Below are positions 28,581-37,516 of a DNA stretch of 64,000 nt, in pieces. The stretch's first letter is position 1. Every line of letters begins with the position of its first letter. Origin of the DNA: JBQTKD01 sp963703165 (lineage in GTDB: Bacteria; Actinomycetota; Actinomycetes; Sporichthyales; Sporichthyaceae); assembly GCA_963703165.1 (NCBI GenBank), contig OY969798.1:2294001-2358000 (forward strand), written 5' to 3'. A program made the position numbers and the translations under genes. A model generated the notes under the pieces. That model saw only the letters and a program-made list of their open reading frames with translations, was not told where the DNA came from and made no database searches.

Positions 28581-29393
28581 TCAGTCGCCGCGAACGGGGC
28601 GCCGGCCGCGGACGAACAACGTCGAGCCGAGCGCGGCGGCTGCGGCACCGAGCCCGATCAGCGCGATCGACTCGGCGCCGACCCCGGAGCCGCCGCCGGT
28701 CGCGGCGCCCCCGCTGGGCGTTCGTGACACCTGTCCTCCACTGGAGGTCCCGTCCGTGGAGGCCCCGTCGGGAGAGGCACCGTCTGTGGACGCCCCAGCG
28801 GTGGGGGAGGCCACGTCTGTGGAGGCTCCCGCGGTCGGGGAGGCCACGTCCGGGGAGGCCCCAGCGGTCGGGGATGCTCCGTCCATGGAGGCGCCCTGGT
28901 ACTCGAGCACGGTGGTGAAGTTCTTCTCGTCCACCTGGGTCAGGGTGCCGCTGCCGGAGACACCGGCGTACTTGCCGGTGCCGCTGGTCACCTTGTACTG
29001 CACGGGTGCCTTGGTGGAATCGCCCGTGCCGACCGTCGAGATCGTGCCGCCGGGGAACTTGAGCACGGTGTCGCAGGCGGCGCTCGACGCCTCTTCGAAG
29101 ACGCATTTGCCGGTGGCGGTGCCGACTGAGGCCTCACCCTGCCGGAGTTCGTCGGTGAAGACGAAGGAGTCGCCGGCCTTCGGACCGCCCTCCGGGATGG
29201 AGTCCGTGGCGGTGCCGCTCCGGGGCGTGTAGGACCCGTCGACCAGGATCGAGGAGAATTTCAGCGTCGTTTTCCCGCCGGACTCGCTGACCGTCGGTTC
29301 GCTCGGGTCCGCCGCCGCGGCTGCTGCAGGGAATGCGAGGGCCAAGGCCGCCGTGAGTGCGCCTGCGGTCAGTGCTCGGATCGGTGCTGCCAT
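28581..29393 (-). CDS. Secreted allene-oxide-cyclase-barrel-like surface protein
   Basis: 270 aa. The ATG at 29393 has GGGAG in front; ATG 29417 is the alternative. Signal peptide (LTAGALTAALALAFPAAAAA). A 130-residue beta domain with two Cys (GKCVFEE, ACDTV) and GTGKYAGVSGSG resembles allene-oxide-cyclase/dirigent barrels. A low-complexity stalk of repeated GASPTAGAS/TDVASP units (about 170-220) follows. A C-terminal hydrophobic segment ends in a basic tail (RGRRPVRGD), as in sortase substrates, but no LPxTG is seen; the nearest motif-like residues are SRTPSGG. Probably displayed on the cell surface by the neighbouring sortase (inference). Confidence 0.7.
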   Translation of the reverse strand: MAAPIRALTAGALTAALALAFPAAAAAADPSEPTVSESGGKTTLKFSSILVDGSYTPRSGTATDSIPEGGPKAGDSFVFTDELRQGEASVGTATGKCVFEEASSAACDTVLKFPGGTISTVGTGDSTKAPVQYKVTSGTGKYAGVSGSGTLTQVDEKNFTTVLEYQGASMDGASPTAGASPDVASPTAGASTDVASPTAGASTDGASPDGASTDGTSSGGQVSRTPSGGAATGGGSGVGAESIALIGLGAAAAALGSTLFVRGRRPVRGD

Positions 29394-29521
29394 GGCTGTC
29401 TCCCGAGGTTGTTTCATGTTCTCTACCCCGCCGGTACCGCCGCACGCCCCCAGGAGCCCTCGGACTGTCGAGTGTCCGCCGACGGCCCAGGCGGGAGCTC
29501 GCCGAGCCGTAGGGTGAGCCG

Positions 29522-30172
29522 ATGAACGTCTTCCTGATCGGCGCGGCCGGTGGCGTCGGCCGCCCCTTGTCCCGCCAGTTGTCCGACCGCGGTGACCACG
29601 TCACAGGCCTGCACCGCAAGGCCGAGCAGGCCGAGACGATCGCCGCAACCGGGGCCACCCCACGGAGCGGCGACCTGATCGCGGACACCGCGGCTGCCCT
29701 CGCCGAGGCGATGCGCGGGCACGACGCGGTCGTGTTCTCCGCCGGCGCCCACGGGACCGGTATGGACCAGACGACGCTGATCGACGGCAAGGGCCTGGAG
29801 AAGGCCGCCGAGGCGGCAGCCGCCTCGGGAGTGCGCCGGTTCGTGCTGGTCTCCGCCTTCCCGGAGGCCGGCCGGGGCGGGGATCGCAGTGAGCGGTTCG
29901 AGCACTACATGCGGACCAAGAAGACCGCTGACGCCTACCTCGTGCGGACGGATCTGGACTGGCTGATCGTGCGACCGGGGACCTTGCGCGACGAGCCGGG
30001 CGACGGTCTGGTCACCGCGGGCCTGGCGCTGGAGTACGGCACCGTTCGCCGCGACAACGTGGCCGCGTTCATCGCCGCAGCCCTGCACCGGCCGGAGCTG
30101 AACCGGATGATCGTCGAACTTACCGACGGGCCGACACCGGTTGCCGACGCCGTGGGGCACCTGCTGCGGTGA
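29522..30172 (+). CDS. NAD(P)-binding atypical SDR
   Basis: 216 aa. Rossmann fold with the glycine motif IGAAGGVGRPL at residues 6-16 and strands ending FVLVSAF and WLIVRPG. The catalytic YxxxK of classical SDRs is not evident; YMRTKK is near it. This fits the SDR_a5/NmrA-like group that binds NAD(P) with or without catalysis. Its 3' end overlaps the convergent methyltransferase gene by about 50 bp. Substrate unknown. Confidence 0.82.
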   Translation: MNVFLIGAAGGVGRPLSRQLSDRGDHVTGLHRKAEQAETIAATGATPRSGDLIADTAAALAEAMRGHDAVVFSAGAHGTGMDQTTLIDGKGLEKAAEAAAASGVRRFVLVSAFPEAGRGGDRSERFEHYMRTKKTADAYLVRTDLDWLIVRPGTLRDEPGDGLVTAGLALEYGTVRRDNVAAFIAAALHRPELNRMIVELTDGPTPVADAVGHLLR

Positions 30173-31275
30173 CGAGCGCCTCGCGCACCTGGCCGGCGAC
30201 GGCGGCCGCAAGCCCCACCGGAACCGCGTTGCCGATCTGCTTGGCGATCTCGACCTTCGAACCGCACCAGAGGTAGTCCTCCGGGAAGTCCTGCAGAGCA
30301 GCGGCCTCGGCGTGCGTGATGACCCGGTTCACCCGGCGGGACCGGTCGGCTGCGTCCCACTGCGGGTGCAGGTACTGGCCCTTCTCCGGCTTGAAGAACT
30401 CGGTGCGGATGGTCAGCGACGGGGCGTCCCACCGCATCCGGCCCATCACGTCGGTGGTGCCGCTCGGCTTGTCCCGCCAGCAGCGCGGCAGCAGCTCCGG
30501 GTGCACGTCGAAGCGCCCGCCGCCGGGCGGGACGCAGTCGTAGCGGGCCAGCGACAGGTCCCGGGGCTTGCGACCGAAGTGCAGGTCGCGGCTCTTGAAC
30601 ACCCCGGGGATGCGCTGCCCGAAGAACTCCACGTCGCTCTCCGGGAGTTCGGTCCCGGCGAGCCGTCCAGGGGAAGCGCTGGGCGTCGGCGATCCTGTCG
30701 GCCACCGTGCGCCAGGGCAGGCGGCCGTCGACGGGGTGCTTCGCGTGCGTCGGCGCAGGCAGCTCCACGGGACCGATCCGCGATCCGATGACGATCGTGC
30801 GCAGGCGCCGCTGGGAGACGCCGTAGTCCGCGGCCAGCAGCAGGCCGTGGCGCAGCGTGTACTCGCTGAGCATCCCGCCCGCGGCCTCGTCGAGCAGCAG
30901 CGCGAACTCGCTGCTGGAGCGGAAACGGTCCACGTTCTCGATCACGAAGATCTTGGGCCGAGCTTGCGCCACCACCCGCAGGTACTGCTTCCAGAGCTTG
31001 TTACGGGGGTCATGGACGTCCCGACTGCCCAGGTTGGAGAAGCCCTGGCACGGGGGGCCACCGATGACGACGTCGGCCTGCGGGATCTGGGCGTCGGCGA
31101 GATCCGCGATGTCACCCCAGAAGGTGTGCCCGGCGCCGAAGTTGGCGGCGTACGTCGCGGCGGCGTGCAGATTCCACTCGACGGCCAGCGCCGACCGGAA
31201 CCCGTGCTGCGCGAAGCCCGCACTCATGCCGCCGCATCCGGCGAACAGGTCGATCATCGTGGGGGCGGCAGGCAC
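30120..31275 (-). pseudogene. DNA (cytosine-5) methyltransferase, one +1 frameshift
   Basis: Start GTG 31275 (ATG 31257 alternative). First frame: motif I IDLFAGCGGMSAGF, motif IV GGPPCQGFSN with the catalytic Cys, motif VI IENV, motif VIII QRRLRT. After DAQRFPWT (near 30650-30670) the frame breaks. The following frame carries LAGTELPESDVEFFGQ, the target-recognition region and motif IX/X (AKQIGNAVPVGLA), ending at 30120. Removing one base restores about 384 aa of continuous enzyme. It would protect the GCCGGC sites attacked by the NgoMIV-like enzyme at 27065. An active nuclease with a dead methylase would be lethal, so a sequence error is plausible. Confidence 0.85.
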
Positions 31276-31345
31276 AGGGACAGGCTAGGTGGGGCCACCG
31301 ACAGTTCCTCGCCGGCGCGCCGGCGACCGGGGTCGGAGACGTGTC

Positions 31346-32080
31346 TCAGGACAGGCGTCGGACGGTGCTCGGGGCGAAGCCGAGCGCGAGCATTCCGCTG
31401 CGCACGTGGGCCGCCCAGAAGTCGTCGGGGTCGCCCACGAGCTGCGGGATCGCGCCGAAGGCCTCCCACGCGATGGCGCCCAGGGCTGCCGCGACCTGCC
31501 CCAGGACGGCCGCCGCCAGCCGGGGCGGGTAGTCCGGGTCGACCTGGTCCAGGAAGTAGCGCAGCAGCGGCTCGACCTTCACCGGCGCCGCGACGATGCC
31601 CTCCGGGTCGGCGACCCCCTCGCGCACCGCGGCGAGGTACATGGCCATCGGCGGGGTCATGACACGGCTGGCGGCCGGACCGGTCTCGTCCGGTGCGGCG
31701 GCGTGCCCCGGCACCGGGGTGCCGAAGATCAGTCCGAACTCGGCCGGATTGGCCAGCGCCCAAGCACGCAGTCCGTGGAGCATCACCCACCAACGGCGGG
31801 CGGGTCCGGCCCGCCCGACCCCTTCCACCGCGGTCTGCATGGCCTGACCGGCCGAGTCGTAGGCGTCGGAGCACAGGGCGGTCAGCAGATGTTCCCGACT
31901 CGGGAAATACCGGTACACGGCCGAGGAGGCCAGCTTCATCTCCCGGGCGACCGCCCGCAGGGAGAGCGCTGCGGCACCGTCGGCCCGGAGCTGGTCGCGG
32001 GCGTGGGCCTTGATCTCCTCGGTGGTCCGCCGGTATCGCAACGCACGAGGCGTCGTTGCGGGCGCGGTGGCCGTGGTCAT
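31346..32080 (-). CDS. TetR family transcriptional regulator
   Basis: 244 aa. The N-terminal helix-turn-helix (AVAREMKLASSAVYRYFPSR, about 47-66) is typical of TetR. The C-terminal ligand domain is of the type with a WHG-like region (residues 90-200). Divergent from the DUF1326-DUF2182 genes. A 19-bp perfect palindrome at 32105-32123 lies between them and is the likely operator, giving self-regulation and control of the divergent pair. Effector unknown. Confidence 0.9.
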   Translation of the reverse strand: MTTATAPATTPRALRYRRTTEEIKAHARDQLRADGAAALSLRAVAREMKLASSAVYRYFPSREHLLTALCSDAYDSAGQAMQTAVEGVGRAGPARRWWVMLHGLRAWALANPAEFGLIFGTPVPGHAAAPDETGPAASRVMTPPMAMYLAAVREGVADPEGIVAAPVKVEPLLRYFLDQVDPDYPPRLAAAVLGQVAAALGAIAWEAFGAIPQLVGDPDDFWAAHVRSGMLALGFAPSTVRRLS

Positions 32081-32104
32081 GGCGAGCAGTATGCCCCGCC
32101 GGAA

Positions 32105-32123
32105 ACGAGAGCACTGCTCTCGT
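32105..32123. promoter_or_regulatory. Probable TetR operator
   Basis: Perfect palindrome ACGAGAGCA-C-TGCTCTCGT, 25 bp from the tetR start and about 107 bp before the DUF1326 start. Position and symmetry are typical for a TetR dimer site. Confidence 0.7.
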
Positions 32124-32230
32124 GACGGATAGGGGCCCGGTGTATGTTGCGGATACCCCCCGGGGGCCCGGCGTGCTTACGCCGCCTGGGCCACCGGGGC
32201 ACCAGCCCGAGGAGCGAAGGAGCTCTCCGC

Positions 32231-32893
32231 ATGACCACCACCGCCGTGCCCACCTGGTCGCTCAAGGGCGACTGGTTCGACGTCTGCAGCTGCAACATCG
32301 CCTGCCCGTGCGAGTTCGCGCAGATCCCCACCGAGGGCAAGTGCCAGGGCGTGCTCGCCTACCGGATCAACGAGGGCACCTTCGGCGACACCGACATGTC
32401 CGGCCTGAACGTCATCGTGATCATCCGCTTCGCGGGTGACCTGTGGGCCGGCGAAGCCTCAGTGACCGCCGGTCTGCTCGTCGACGACCGCGCCAGCCAG
32501 GCGCAGATCGAGGCCATCGGCGCCATCTGGGGCGGCGCGGCCGGCGGGTGGCCGGGCGCCTTCGCGAAGTCGATCGGTGACTTCCGCGGCGTCGAGGTCG
32601 TCCCGATCACCATCAAGATCGCCGATGACCTCTCCGAGTGGAGCGTCGAGGCCTCCGGCAAGGTGTCCGCCTCCGCGGTCGCCCTGACCGGCCCGACGGC
32701 CGACCCGACCAAGCGCGTGCAGCTCATCAACCCGCCCGGCTCCGAGGTCGGCCCCGGTGAGGGCGTCGCCACGTGGGCGGTCGGCGAGATGAAGCAGGCC
32801 GACCCGAACCTCTTCGGCGACTTCAAGCTGGACAAGGTCAAGACCTCCAGCAAGCACATCCCGTTCAGCTGGACCGGCGGCGGGGACAGCTAG
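32231..32893 (+). CDS. DUF1326 domain-containing protein
   Basis: 220 aa. The N-terminal motif WFDVCSCNIACPCEF (near residues 16-30) has the CxCxxxCxC cluster that defines DUF1326 and suggests metal binding. The rest is a beta-rich domain with GLLVDDRASQAQIEAI. ATG 32231 follows GGAG. It is two bases upstream of the DUF2182 membrane protein; the two families are often neighbours and may act together. The biochemical role is not established. Confidence 0.87.
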   Translation: MTTTAVPTWSLKGDWFDVCSCNIACPCEFAQIPTEGKCQGVLAYRINEGTFGDTDMSGLNVIVIIRFAGDLWAGEASVTAGLLVDDRASQAQIEAIGAIWGGAAGGWPGAFAKSIGDFRGVEVVPITIKIADDLSEWSVEASGKVSASAVALTGPTADPTKRVQLINPPGSEVGPGEGVATWAVGEMKQADPNLFGDFKLDKVKTSSKHIPFSWTGGGDS

Positions 32894-32895
32894 GC

Positions 32896-33805
32896 ATGAG
32901 CACGTCGTTGTCGTCGGGGCCTGCGTCGCAGGCCCCGACACACGAGCACGACCACCCCCACGAGCAGGCGAAGCTCTCGCCGTGGCGGCAGGTCAACGCG
33001 ACCCCGATGTCGCGGGCCCGGGCCGGGATCCTCGTCGGGCTGCTCGTCCTGACGGTTGCTTCGTGGGTGTTCGTGCTGGGCCTCGGCTCGCACGGACAGC
33101 ACTCGAACAACCCGACGATGGGCCTGAACGCCGGGCTGTTCCTGGCTGTGTGGATCGCGATGATGATCGCGACGATGTTCCCCGCGGTCGCGCCGATGGT
33201 GCTGATGGTCGCCCGGATCTCCGCGAACAAGCGGAACTCCGGCCACGCCGTCTCACCAGCTCAAGTACTTCCTCGCCGGGTACCTGCTCCTCTGGACGGC
33301 GCTCGGCGTCCCCACGTACTTCCTTGCCGTCGGGGCCGAGAAGCTCGCGGCGGAGGTCGGCTGGGTCTCGGACAACGCGGCCCGCATCGGGGGCGGCCTG
33401 ATCGTGCTCGGCGGTCTCTACCAGTTCTCCAAGCTCAAGGACCGCTGCCTGACGGCCTGCCGCTCCCCGCTGCACTTCGTGATGGGGCACTGGCGGGACG
33501 GTCGCGGCGGCGCACTGAAGATGGGCATCCACCACGGCTGGCACTGCGCCGGCTGCTGCTGGGCGCTCATGGTCGTGATGTTCCCGCTGGGCATGATGAA
33601 CATCGCCGCCCTGGCCACCGTCACCGCGTTGATCTACGCGGAGAAGGTTCTCCCGACGGGACGTCAGATTCGTTACGCCGCCGGTGTCGCGCTCATCGCG
33701 TTCGGGACCGCGGTCATGGTTGCTCCGGGCCTGCTCCCGGGCAGCCTTGCCCACCATGGCGGCAACGCCGAGCACAGCGTGCACGACATGCACAGCATGC
33801 ACTGA
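32896..33805 (+). pseudogene. DUF2182 integral membrane protein, one +1 frameshift
   Basis: The first frame encodes a His-rich leader (THEHDHPHEQ), a membrane helix (ILVGLLVLTVASWVFVLGL) and the hallmark AVWIAMMIATMFPAVAPMV. It is broken near 33251, after ISANKRNSGHAV. The next frame continues HQLKYFLAGYLLLWTALGVP, then YQFSKLKDRCLTACRSP, the HHGWHCAGCCWALM metal-binding-like helix and a His/Met-rich tail (HSVHDMHSMH). Removing one base gives one protein of about 302 aa. Annotated in the family as a predicted metal-binding membrane protein. Likely cotranscribed with DUF1326; the break may be a sequence error. Confidence 0.85.
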
Positions 33806-33819
33806 GGACCCCGAGCCGT

Positions 33820-33842
33820 CGGCCCGGCCGCCCGTCGGGCCG
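33820..33842. terminator. Bidirectional terminator-like hairpin
   Basis: CGGCCCG (33820-33826) pairs with CGGGCCG (33836-33842) across a 9-nt loop, between the convergent DUF2182 and lipoprotein genes. No U-tract, as is common in high-GC actinobacteria. Confidence 0.5.
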
Positions 33843-33848
33843 GCGCGC

Positions 33849-34886
33849 TCAGCCCGTGACCTTCTCCGCGCTGGAGATGCCCAGCGCCTCGAGGACGTCG
33901 TCCTCGTTCAACGCGGCGCGTCCGGCGGCGGCGTCCCCCGCCGCAAGAGCGGCGAGGATCGCCTTGTGCGCTTCGGCGTCGGCCTTCTCGACGCGCGCAG
34001 CGATGCCCCGGTAGAAGGTCTCGCCCTCCGCCTTGCCGATCTCGTCGCTGTGGTCCAGGTACTTGTATGTCGCGAGGTAGAACACGAAGTCCAACGCGTG
34101 CTGGGTCTGCGTCACCGCCTCCTCGAAGGCGGTCATGTCTCCGATGAGCGCGGCCGTCTTCGCCCTGCTCATCGCCGCCAATACCGGCTCGCGGACGGCG
34201 CCGGCACGGTTGAAGTCGGCGGCGCGCTTGTCCGCGGTCGATGCCGGGCCGTGGCCCTGGGCGACGAAGAACGCGTAGGCCTCGTCGACGTTGTGCACCG
34301 CGCCGGACGACGGCGGGCTCAGATTCCCGGCCGCGATTTTCTCCCGCGTCTTGCCGTACTCCTCGATGACCTTCTCCGCGAGCAGCACGGCGACGGCCTT
34401 CTCCACCCGTTGGCGCCGCACCGCGTCCGAGGCACCCTGCGAGTCCCCGGTCCCGTCGATGGCACCGTTGATGAAGGCGTCCTGCGCCGAGCCGGGGACA
34501 AGGCCCTGCAAGCTGCGCACCGACCCGTCACCCTTCTTCGAGGCTCCGGTGCCCTCACGGAACGTCTTCCCGACAGCGGCCCAGTCGACCGGCTCGCCCC
34601 TCGTCGCCGGTTCCATCGCCGTCTTGATCGTCACGACGTCCGTACCGATCGCCAGGTGCGGCTCGACGTCGGAGGCCGGGCGGTAGCCCTCCTCCCCGGC
34701 GCTCACCCCGGGCGAGGCACTGCTGCCCGGAGTCGCCACGGCGACCGATCCGGATCCGCTGCCCGAACCGCTGCCGGATCCACTGGACGACCCGCTCGCG
34801 AGCGGGTCGGCGCTGTCGGCGCAGCCCGCCGCCAACAGCACGGCCGCGCAGGTCAGGACCATTCGACGCACGAGCACCGGCCGCAT
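33849..34886 (-). CDS. Lipoprotein, possibly FEA1-related
   Basis: 345 aa. The ATG at 34886 has AGGAG at ideal distance. Lipobox LLAAGC near residue 22 marks lipidation. A Ser/Gly linker (SGSGSGSGSGS) follows, then a largely helical domain (about 80-345). The segment VDEAYAFFVAQGHGPASTADKRAADF and several amphipathic helices recall FEA1-related lipoproteins (FEA1 is an algal iron-assimilation protein). That family link is from memory of the pattern and is tentative. No catalytic motif. The metal-linked DUF1326/DUF2182 genes next door fit a metal-related role. Confidence 0.7.
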   Translation of the reverse strand: MRPVLVRRMVLTCAAVLLAAGCADSADPLASGSSSGSGSGSGSGSGSVAVATPGSSASPGVSAGEEGYRPASDVEPHLAIGTDVVTIKTAMEPATRGEPVDWAAVGKTFREGTGASKKGDGSVRSLQGLVPGSAQDAFINGAIDGTGDSQGASDAVRRQRVEKAVAVLLAEKVIEEYGKTREKIAAGNLSPPSSGAVHNVDEAYAFFVAQGHGPASTADKRAADFNRAGAVREPVLAAMSRAKTAALIGDMTAFEEAVTQTQHALDFVFYLATYKYLDHSDEIGKAEGETFYRGIAARVEKADAEAHKAILAALAAGDAAAGRAALNEDDVLEALGISSAEKVTG

Positions 34887-34977
34887 TCGAACTCCTTCGA
34901 GCAGCCCCCCGCCTCGCATTGAGGTCGAGCGTCCAACTACTCAGCTCACGAAGGAGTTCCCGAGCACGCGCTCAGCC

Positions 34978-35547
34978 TCAGGGCATCCCCGGTGTGGTCA
35001 CTCCGGTTCCCTGCTGAGCCGGGGCGGGAGCAGGCGCGGGCGGAACGAAGGGTGCGGCGCCGGGTTGTTGCGCCGGGTTTTGCGCGTCCGCCCCGCTGCC
35101 GGGCGCTGTTGCCGCGTCTCCGGACTGCGGTGCCTGCACTCCCGTGTGCGCTCCGGTTGCGGTCCCCGGCGCGCCGGCGCCGGGTGCGCCTCCGCGAGGT
35201 GCGGATTGCTGTCCCGCGTCGGCCGCACCGTCGGTTGCGCCTGTCGCGTCCGTCGCCGAGCCGAGAGATCCCGACAAGGGTTGTGTGGAGGCGGCTCCGG
35301 CACCGGTCCCCGCGGGGTCGGCAGCGGATCCGCCCGGTGCGACGCCGCCGCCTGACGAACCGCCTGACGCGCCCTGCGAGGAGGCTCCGGCGCCTGCGCC
35401 GCCGCCACCGGCCGCGCCCACCCCGCCGCCGCCCTTGGACTTTGTGTCGTCCTCGTCGTCCCCACCGCAGCCGGTGAGGGCGAGAGTGCAGGCCAGTGCC
35501 AGGCCTGCGATGCCGATCCGACGAGCCTTCGGGCTGCGCATGCGCAT
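34978..35547 (-). CDS. Low-complexity Gly/Ala/Pro-rich lipoprotein
   Basis: 189 aa. ATG 35547 follows GGAAAGGA. Lipobox LALTGC near residue 27, then Asp/Glu cluster GGDDEDD. The rest is almost entirely Gly, Ala, Ser, Pro and Gln with no folded domain visible, ending in PPAPAPAPAQQGTGVTTPGMP-like sequence. Probably a surface-tethered disordered protein; function unknown. Confidence 0.65.
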   Translation of the reverse strand: MRMRSPKARRIGIAGLALACTLALTGCGGDDEDDTKSKGGGGVGAAGGGGAGAGASSQGASGGSSGGGVAPGGSAADPAGTGAGAASTQPLSGSLGSATDATGATDGAADAGQQSAPRGGAPGAGAPGTATGAHTGVQAPQSGDAATAPGSGADAQNPAQQPGAAPFVPPAPAPAPAQQGTGVTTPGMP

Positions 35548-35663
35548 GGTCCTTTCCGCTCGACCTGGCGGCGAAGGCGCCACCGGTCCCCTTAAGACCT
35601 GCGCCGTCGGGCGAAACCGAAACGTCGGGCGGGGCCGGACCTCACACCCGTAACGATCGGGAA

Positions 35664-36518
35664 ATGCCCACAGTGCATGCTCGGCGGATGACCGCCGAGC
35701 CCTCGACCACGCTGGTGCGGGTGGGCTGCGACTTCACCTTCGCCGTTCCGGCGCCGATCTCGGCGGTGTTCCAGGTGGAGCCGCAGGACGGACCCCGCCA
35801 GCGGGTCCTCGAGCAGACGCTGTCCTTCGTGCCCGAGGGCAAGCACAGCACCTACGAGGACTCCTTCGGCAACAGGTGCTCCCGGATGAACGTGCCCGCC
35901 GGGCTCTTCGAGATCCACTACGTCGCCACGGTTGAAGTGCCTCGAACCGCGGACGAGGTGGACCCGGGGGCCCGCGAGGTCCCGATCGGCGAGATCCCGT
36001 CCGAGGTTCTGTCCTACCTGCTGCCCAGCGCGTACTGCCTGTCGGACCTGCTCGTGAATGAGGCGTGGGCCCGCTTCGGGGACCTGGCGCCCGGCTGGGG
36101 ACGGGTGCAGGCAATCGTCGGGGCTGTCAACGCGCATCTGGCCTTCGACTACGGGAGCAGCTCGCCCGGCTACACCGCCGAGGCTGCCTTCTTCGCGGGC
36201 AGGGGTGTGTGTCGCGATTTCGCGCACCTGGCGATCAGCTTCTGCCGGGCACTGAACATCCCCGCCCGTTACGTGTTCGGCTACCTCCCCTACATCGACC
36301 TCCCGGACGCCGGGCCGGCGGACTTCGCCGCCTGGGTTGAGGTGTGGCTCGACGATCGGTGGTGGACCTTCGACCCGCGGAACAACCAGGCCGTCACCGG
36401 TCGGGTGGTGATCGGCCGTGGCCGAGACGCCACCGACGTCGCGATGGTGACGACCTTCGGGGCGGCGGACCTGCTCACCATGACCGTGCTGGCCGAGGAA
36501 CTTCCCACAGCGCCCTGA
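35664..36518 (+). CDS. Transglutaminase-like cysteine peptidase-fold protein
   Basis: 284 aa from ATG 35664 (ATG 35688 possible). An N-terminal beta domain (about 15-110) is followed by the transglutaminase core: Cys183 in GVCRDFAHLA, Asp237 in WWTFDPRN. Where many relatives have DFHAW, this protein reads ADFAAWVEV, so the usual catalytic His position is Ala222. It may be inactive or use another residue. Close relatives are annotated only as transglutaminase family. It is followed 12 bp later by an F420-type oxidoreductase. Confidence 0.85.
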   Translation: MPTVHARRMTAEPSTTLVRVGCDFTFAVPAPISAVFQVEPQDGPRQRVLEQTLSFVPEGKHSTYEDSFGNRCSRMNVPAGLFEIHYVATVEVPRTADEVDPGAREVPIGEIPSEVLSYLLPSAYCLSDLLVNEAWARFGDLAPGWGRVQAIVGAVNAHLAFDYGSSSPGYTAEAAFFAGRGVCRDFAHLAISFCRALNIPARYVFGYLPYIDLPDAGPADFAAWVEVWLDDRWWTFDPRNNQAVTGRVVIGRGRDATDVAMVTTFGAADLLTMTVLAEELPTAP

Positions 36519-36530
36519 GAGAGTGGCGAC

Positions 36531-37511
36531 GTGAAGCTCGACTGCATGCTCACCGATGTCCCGCTCGCGCAGATCCCGGCGCAGGCGCGGCTGTTGGAGG
36601 AGCTGGGCTACGCCGGGTTGTTCAGCGACGAGAACCGGCACGACCCGTTCCTGCCGTTGGCGCTCGCCGCGGAGCACACCGAACGGACCGAGCTGGGCAC
36701 GTCGATCGCGGTGGCGTTCCCACGCAGCCCGATGCAGGTGGCCAACGTCGGCCACGACCTGCAGGTGCTCTCCGCCGGCCGCGCGATCCTGGGGCTGGGT
36801 CCGCAGGTGCGCCCGCACATCGAGAAGCGCTTCGGGACGCCCTGGTCACGGCCGGCGGCGCGCATGCGGGAGTACGTGCTCGCCCTGCGGGCGATCTGGC
36901 GTTGCTGGAACGACGGCGAGCGCCTGGACTTCGTCGGCGAGTTCTACCGGCACACTCTGATGACGCCGAACTTCGCGCCCGCGCGCAACCCGTTCGGACC
37001 GCCGCAGGTGTGGCTGGCGGCCGTCGGACCGCGAATGACCGAGGCCGCCGGCGAGGTCGCCGACGGCATCCTGCTGCACCCCTTCACCACGCCCCGCTAC
37101 GTCCGCGAGCACACCCTGCCTGCGCTGCGCCGTGGTCAGGCGGCCGGTGGCCGGGACGCGACCACAGTCTCCGGGCGGGCGTTCGTGATCACCGACGACG
37201 CAAGCGCGGACTGGGTCCGCCGTCGGATCTCCTTCTACGGCTCCACTCCCGGCTACCGACCCGTGCTTGAGGCACACGGCTGGGGCGCGGCGCAGGACGA
37301 ACTCAACACCCTGTCCAAGCAGGGCCGCTGGGACGACATGGCCGCATTGGTTACCGACGAGATGGTCGAGGCCTTCGCCGTCAGCCGCACCCTCGAGGAG
37401 ATCCCGGACCTCGTGCGAAGTCGCTTCGGGGACCTCTACGACCGAATCGGGCTCGCACCGGCCCCCGCGGACCCGACCACTTGGGCTCCGCTGATCCGCG
37501 CATTCGCCTGA
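36531..37511 (+). CDS. LLM class F420-dependent oxidoreductase (TIGR03617-like)
   Basis: 326-aa luciferase-like TIM barrel: MKLDCMLTDVPLAQIP at the start, LGTSIAVAFPRSPM, VWLAAVGPRMTEAAGEVADGILLHPF and GYRPVLEAHG. This pattern matches the actinobacterial F420-dependent LLM group rather than FMN luciferases. Substrate unknown. GTG start at 36531. Probably cotranscribed with the transglutaminase-like gene. Confidence 0.88.
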   Translation: MKLDCMLTDVPLAQIPAQARLLEELGYAGLFSDENRHDPFLPLALAAEHTERTELGTSIAVAFPRSPMQVANVGHDLQVLSAGRAILGLGPQVRPHIEKRFGTPWSRPAARMREYVLALRAIWRCWNDGERLDFVGEFYRHTLMTPNFAPARNPFGPPQVWLAAVGPRMTEAAGEVADGILLHPFTTPRYVREHTLPALRRGQAAGGRDATTVSGRAFVITDDASADWVRRRISFYGSTPGYRPVLEAHGWGAAQDELNTLSKQGRWDDMAALVTDEMVEAFAVSRTLEEIPDLVRSRFGDLYDRIGLAPAPADPTTWAPLIRAFA

Positions 37512-37516
37512 CGTCC

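Noticed and set aside
28740..28890. Tandem GGAGGCC...GTCGGGG units as a CRISPR array
   Set aside because: Short units encode the protein stalk repeat (GASPTAGAS-like) in frame; no unique spacers.
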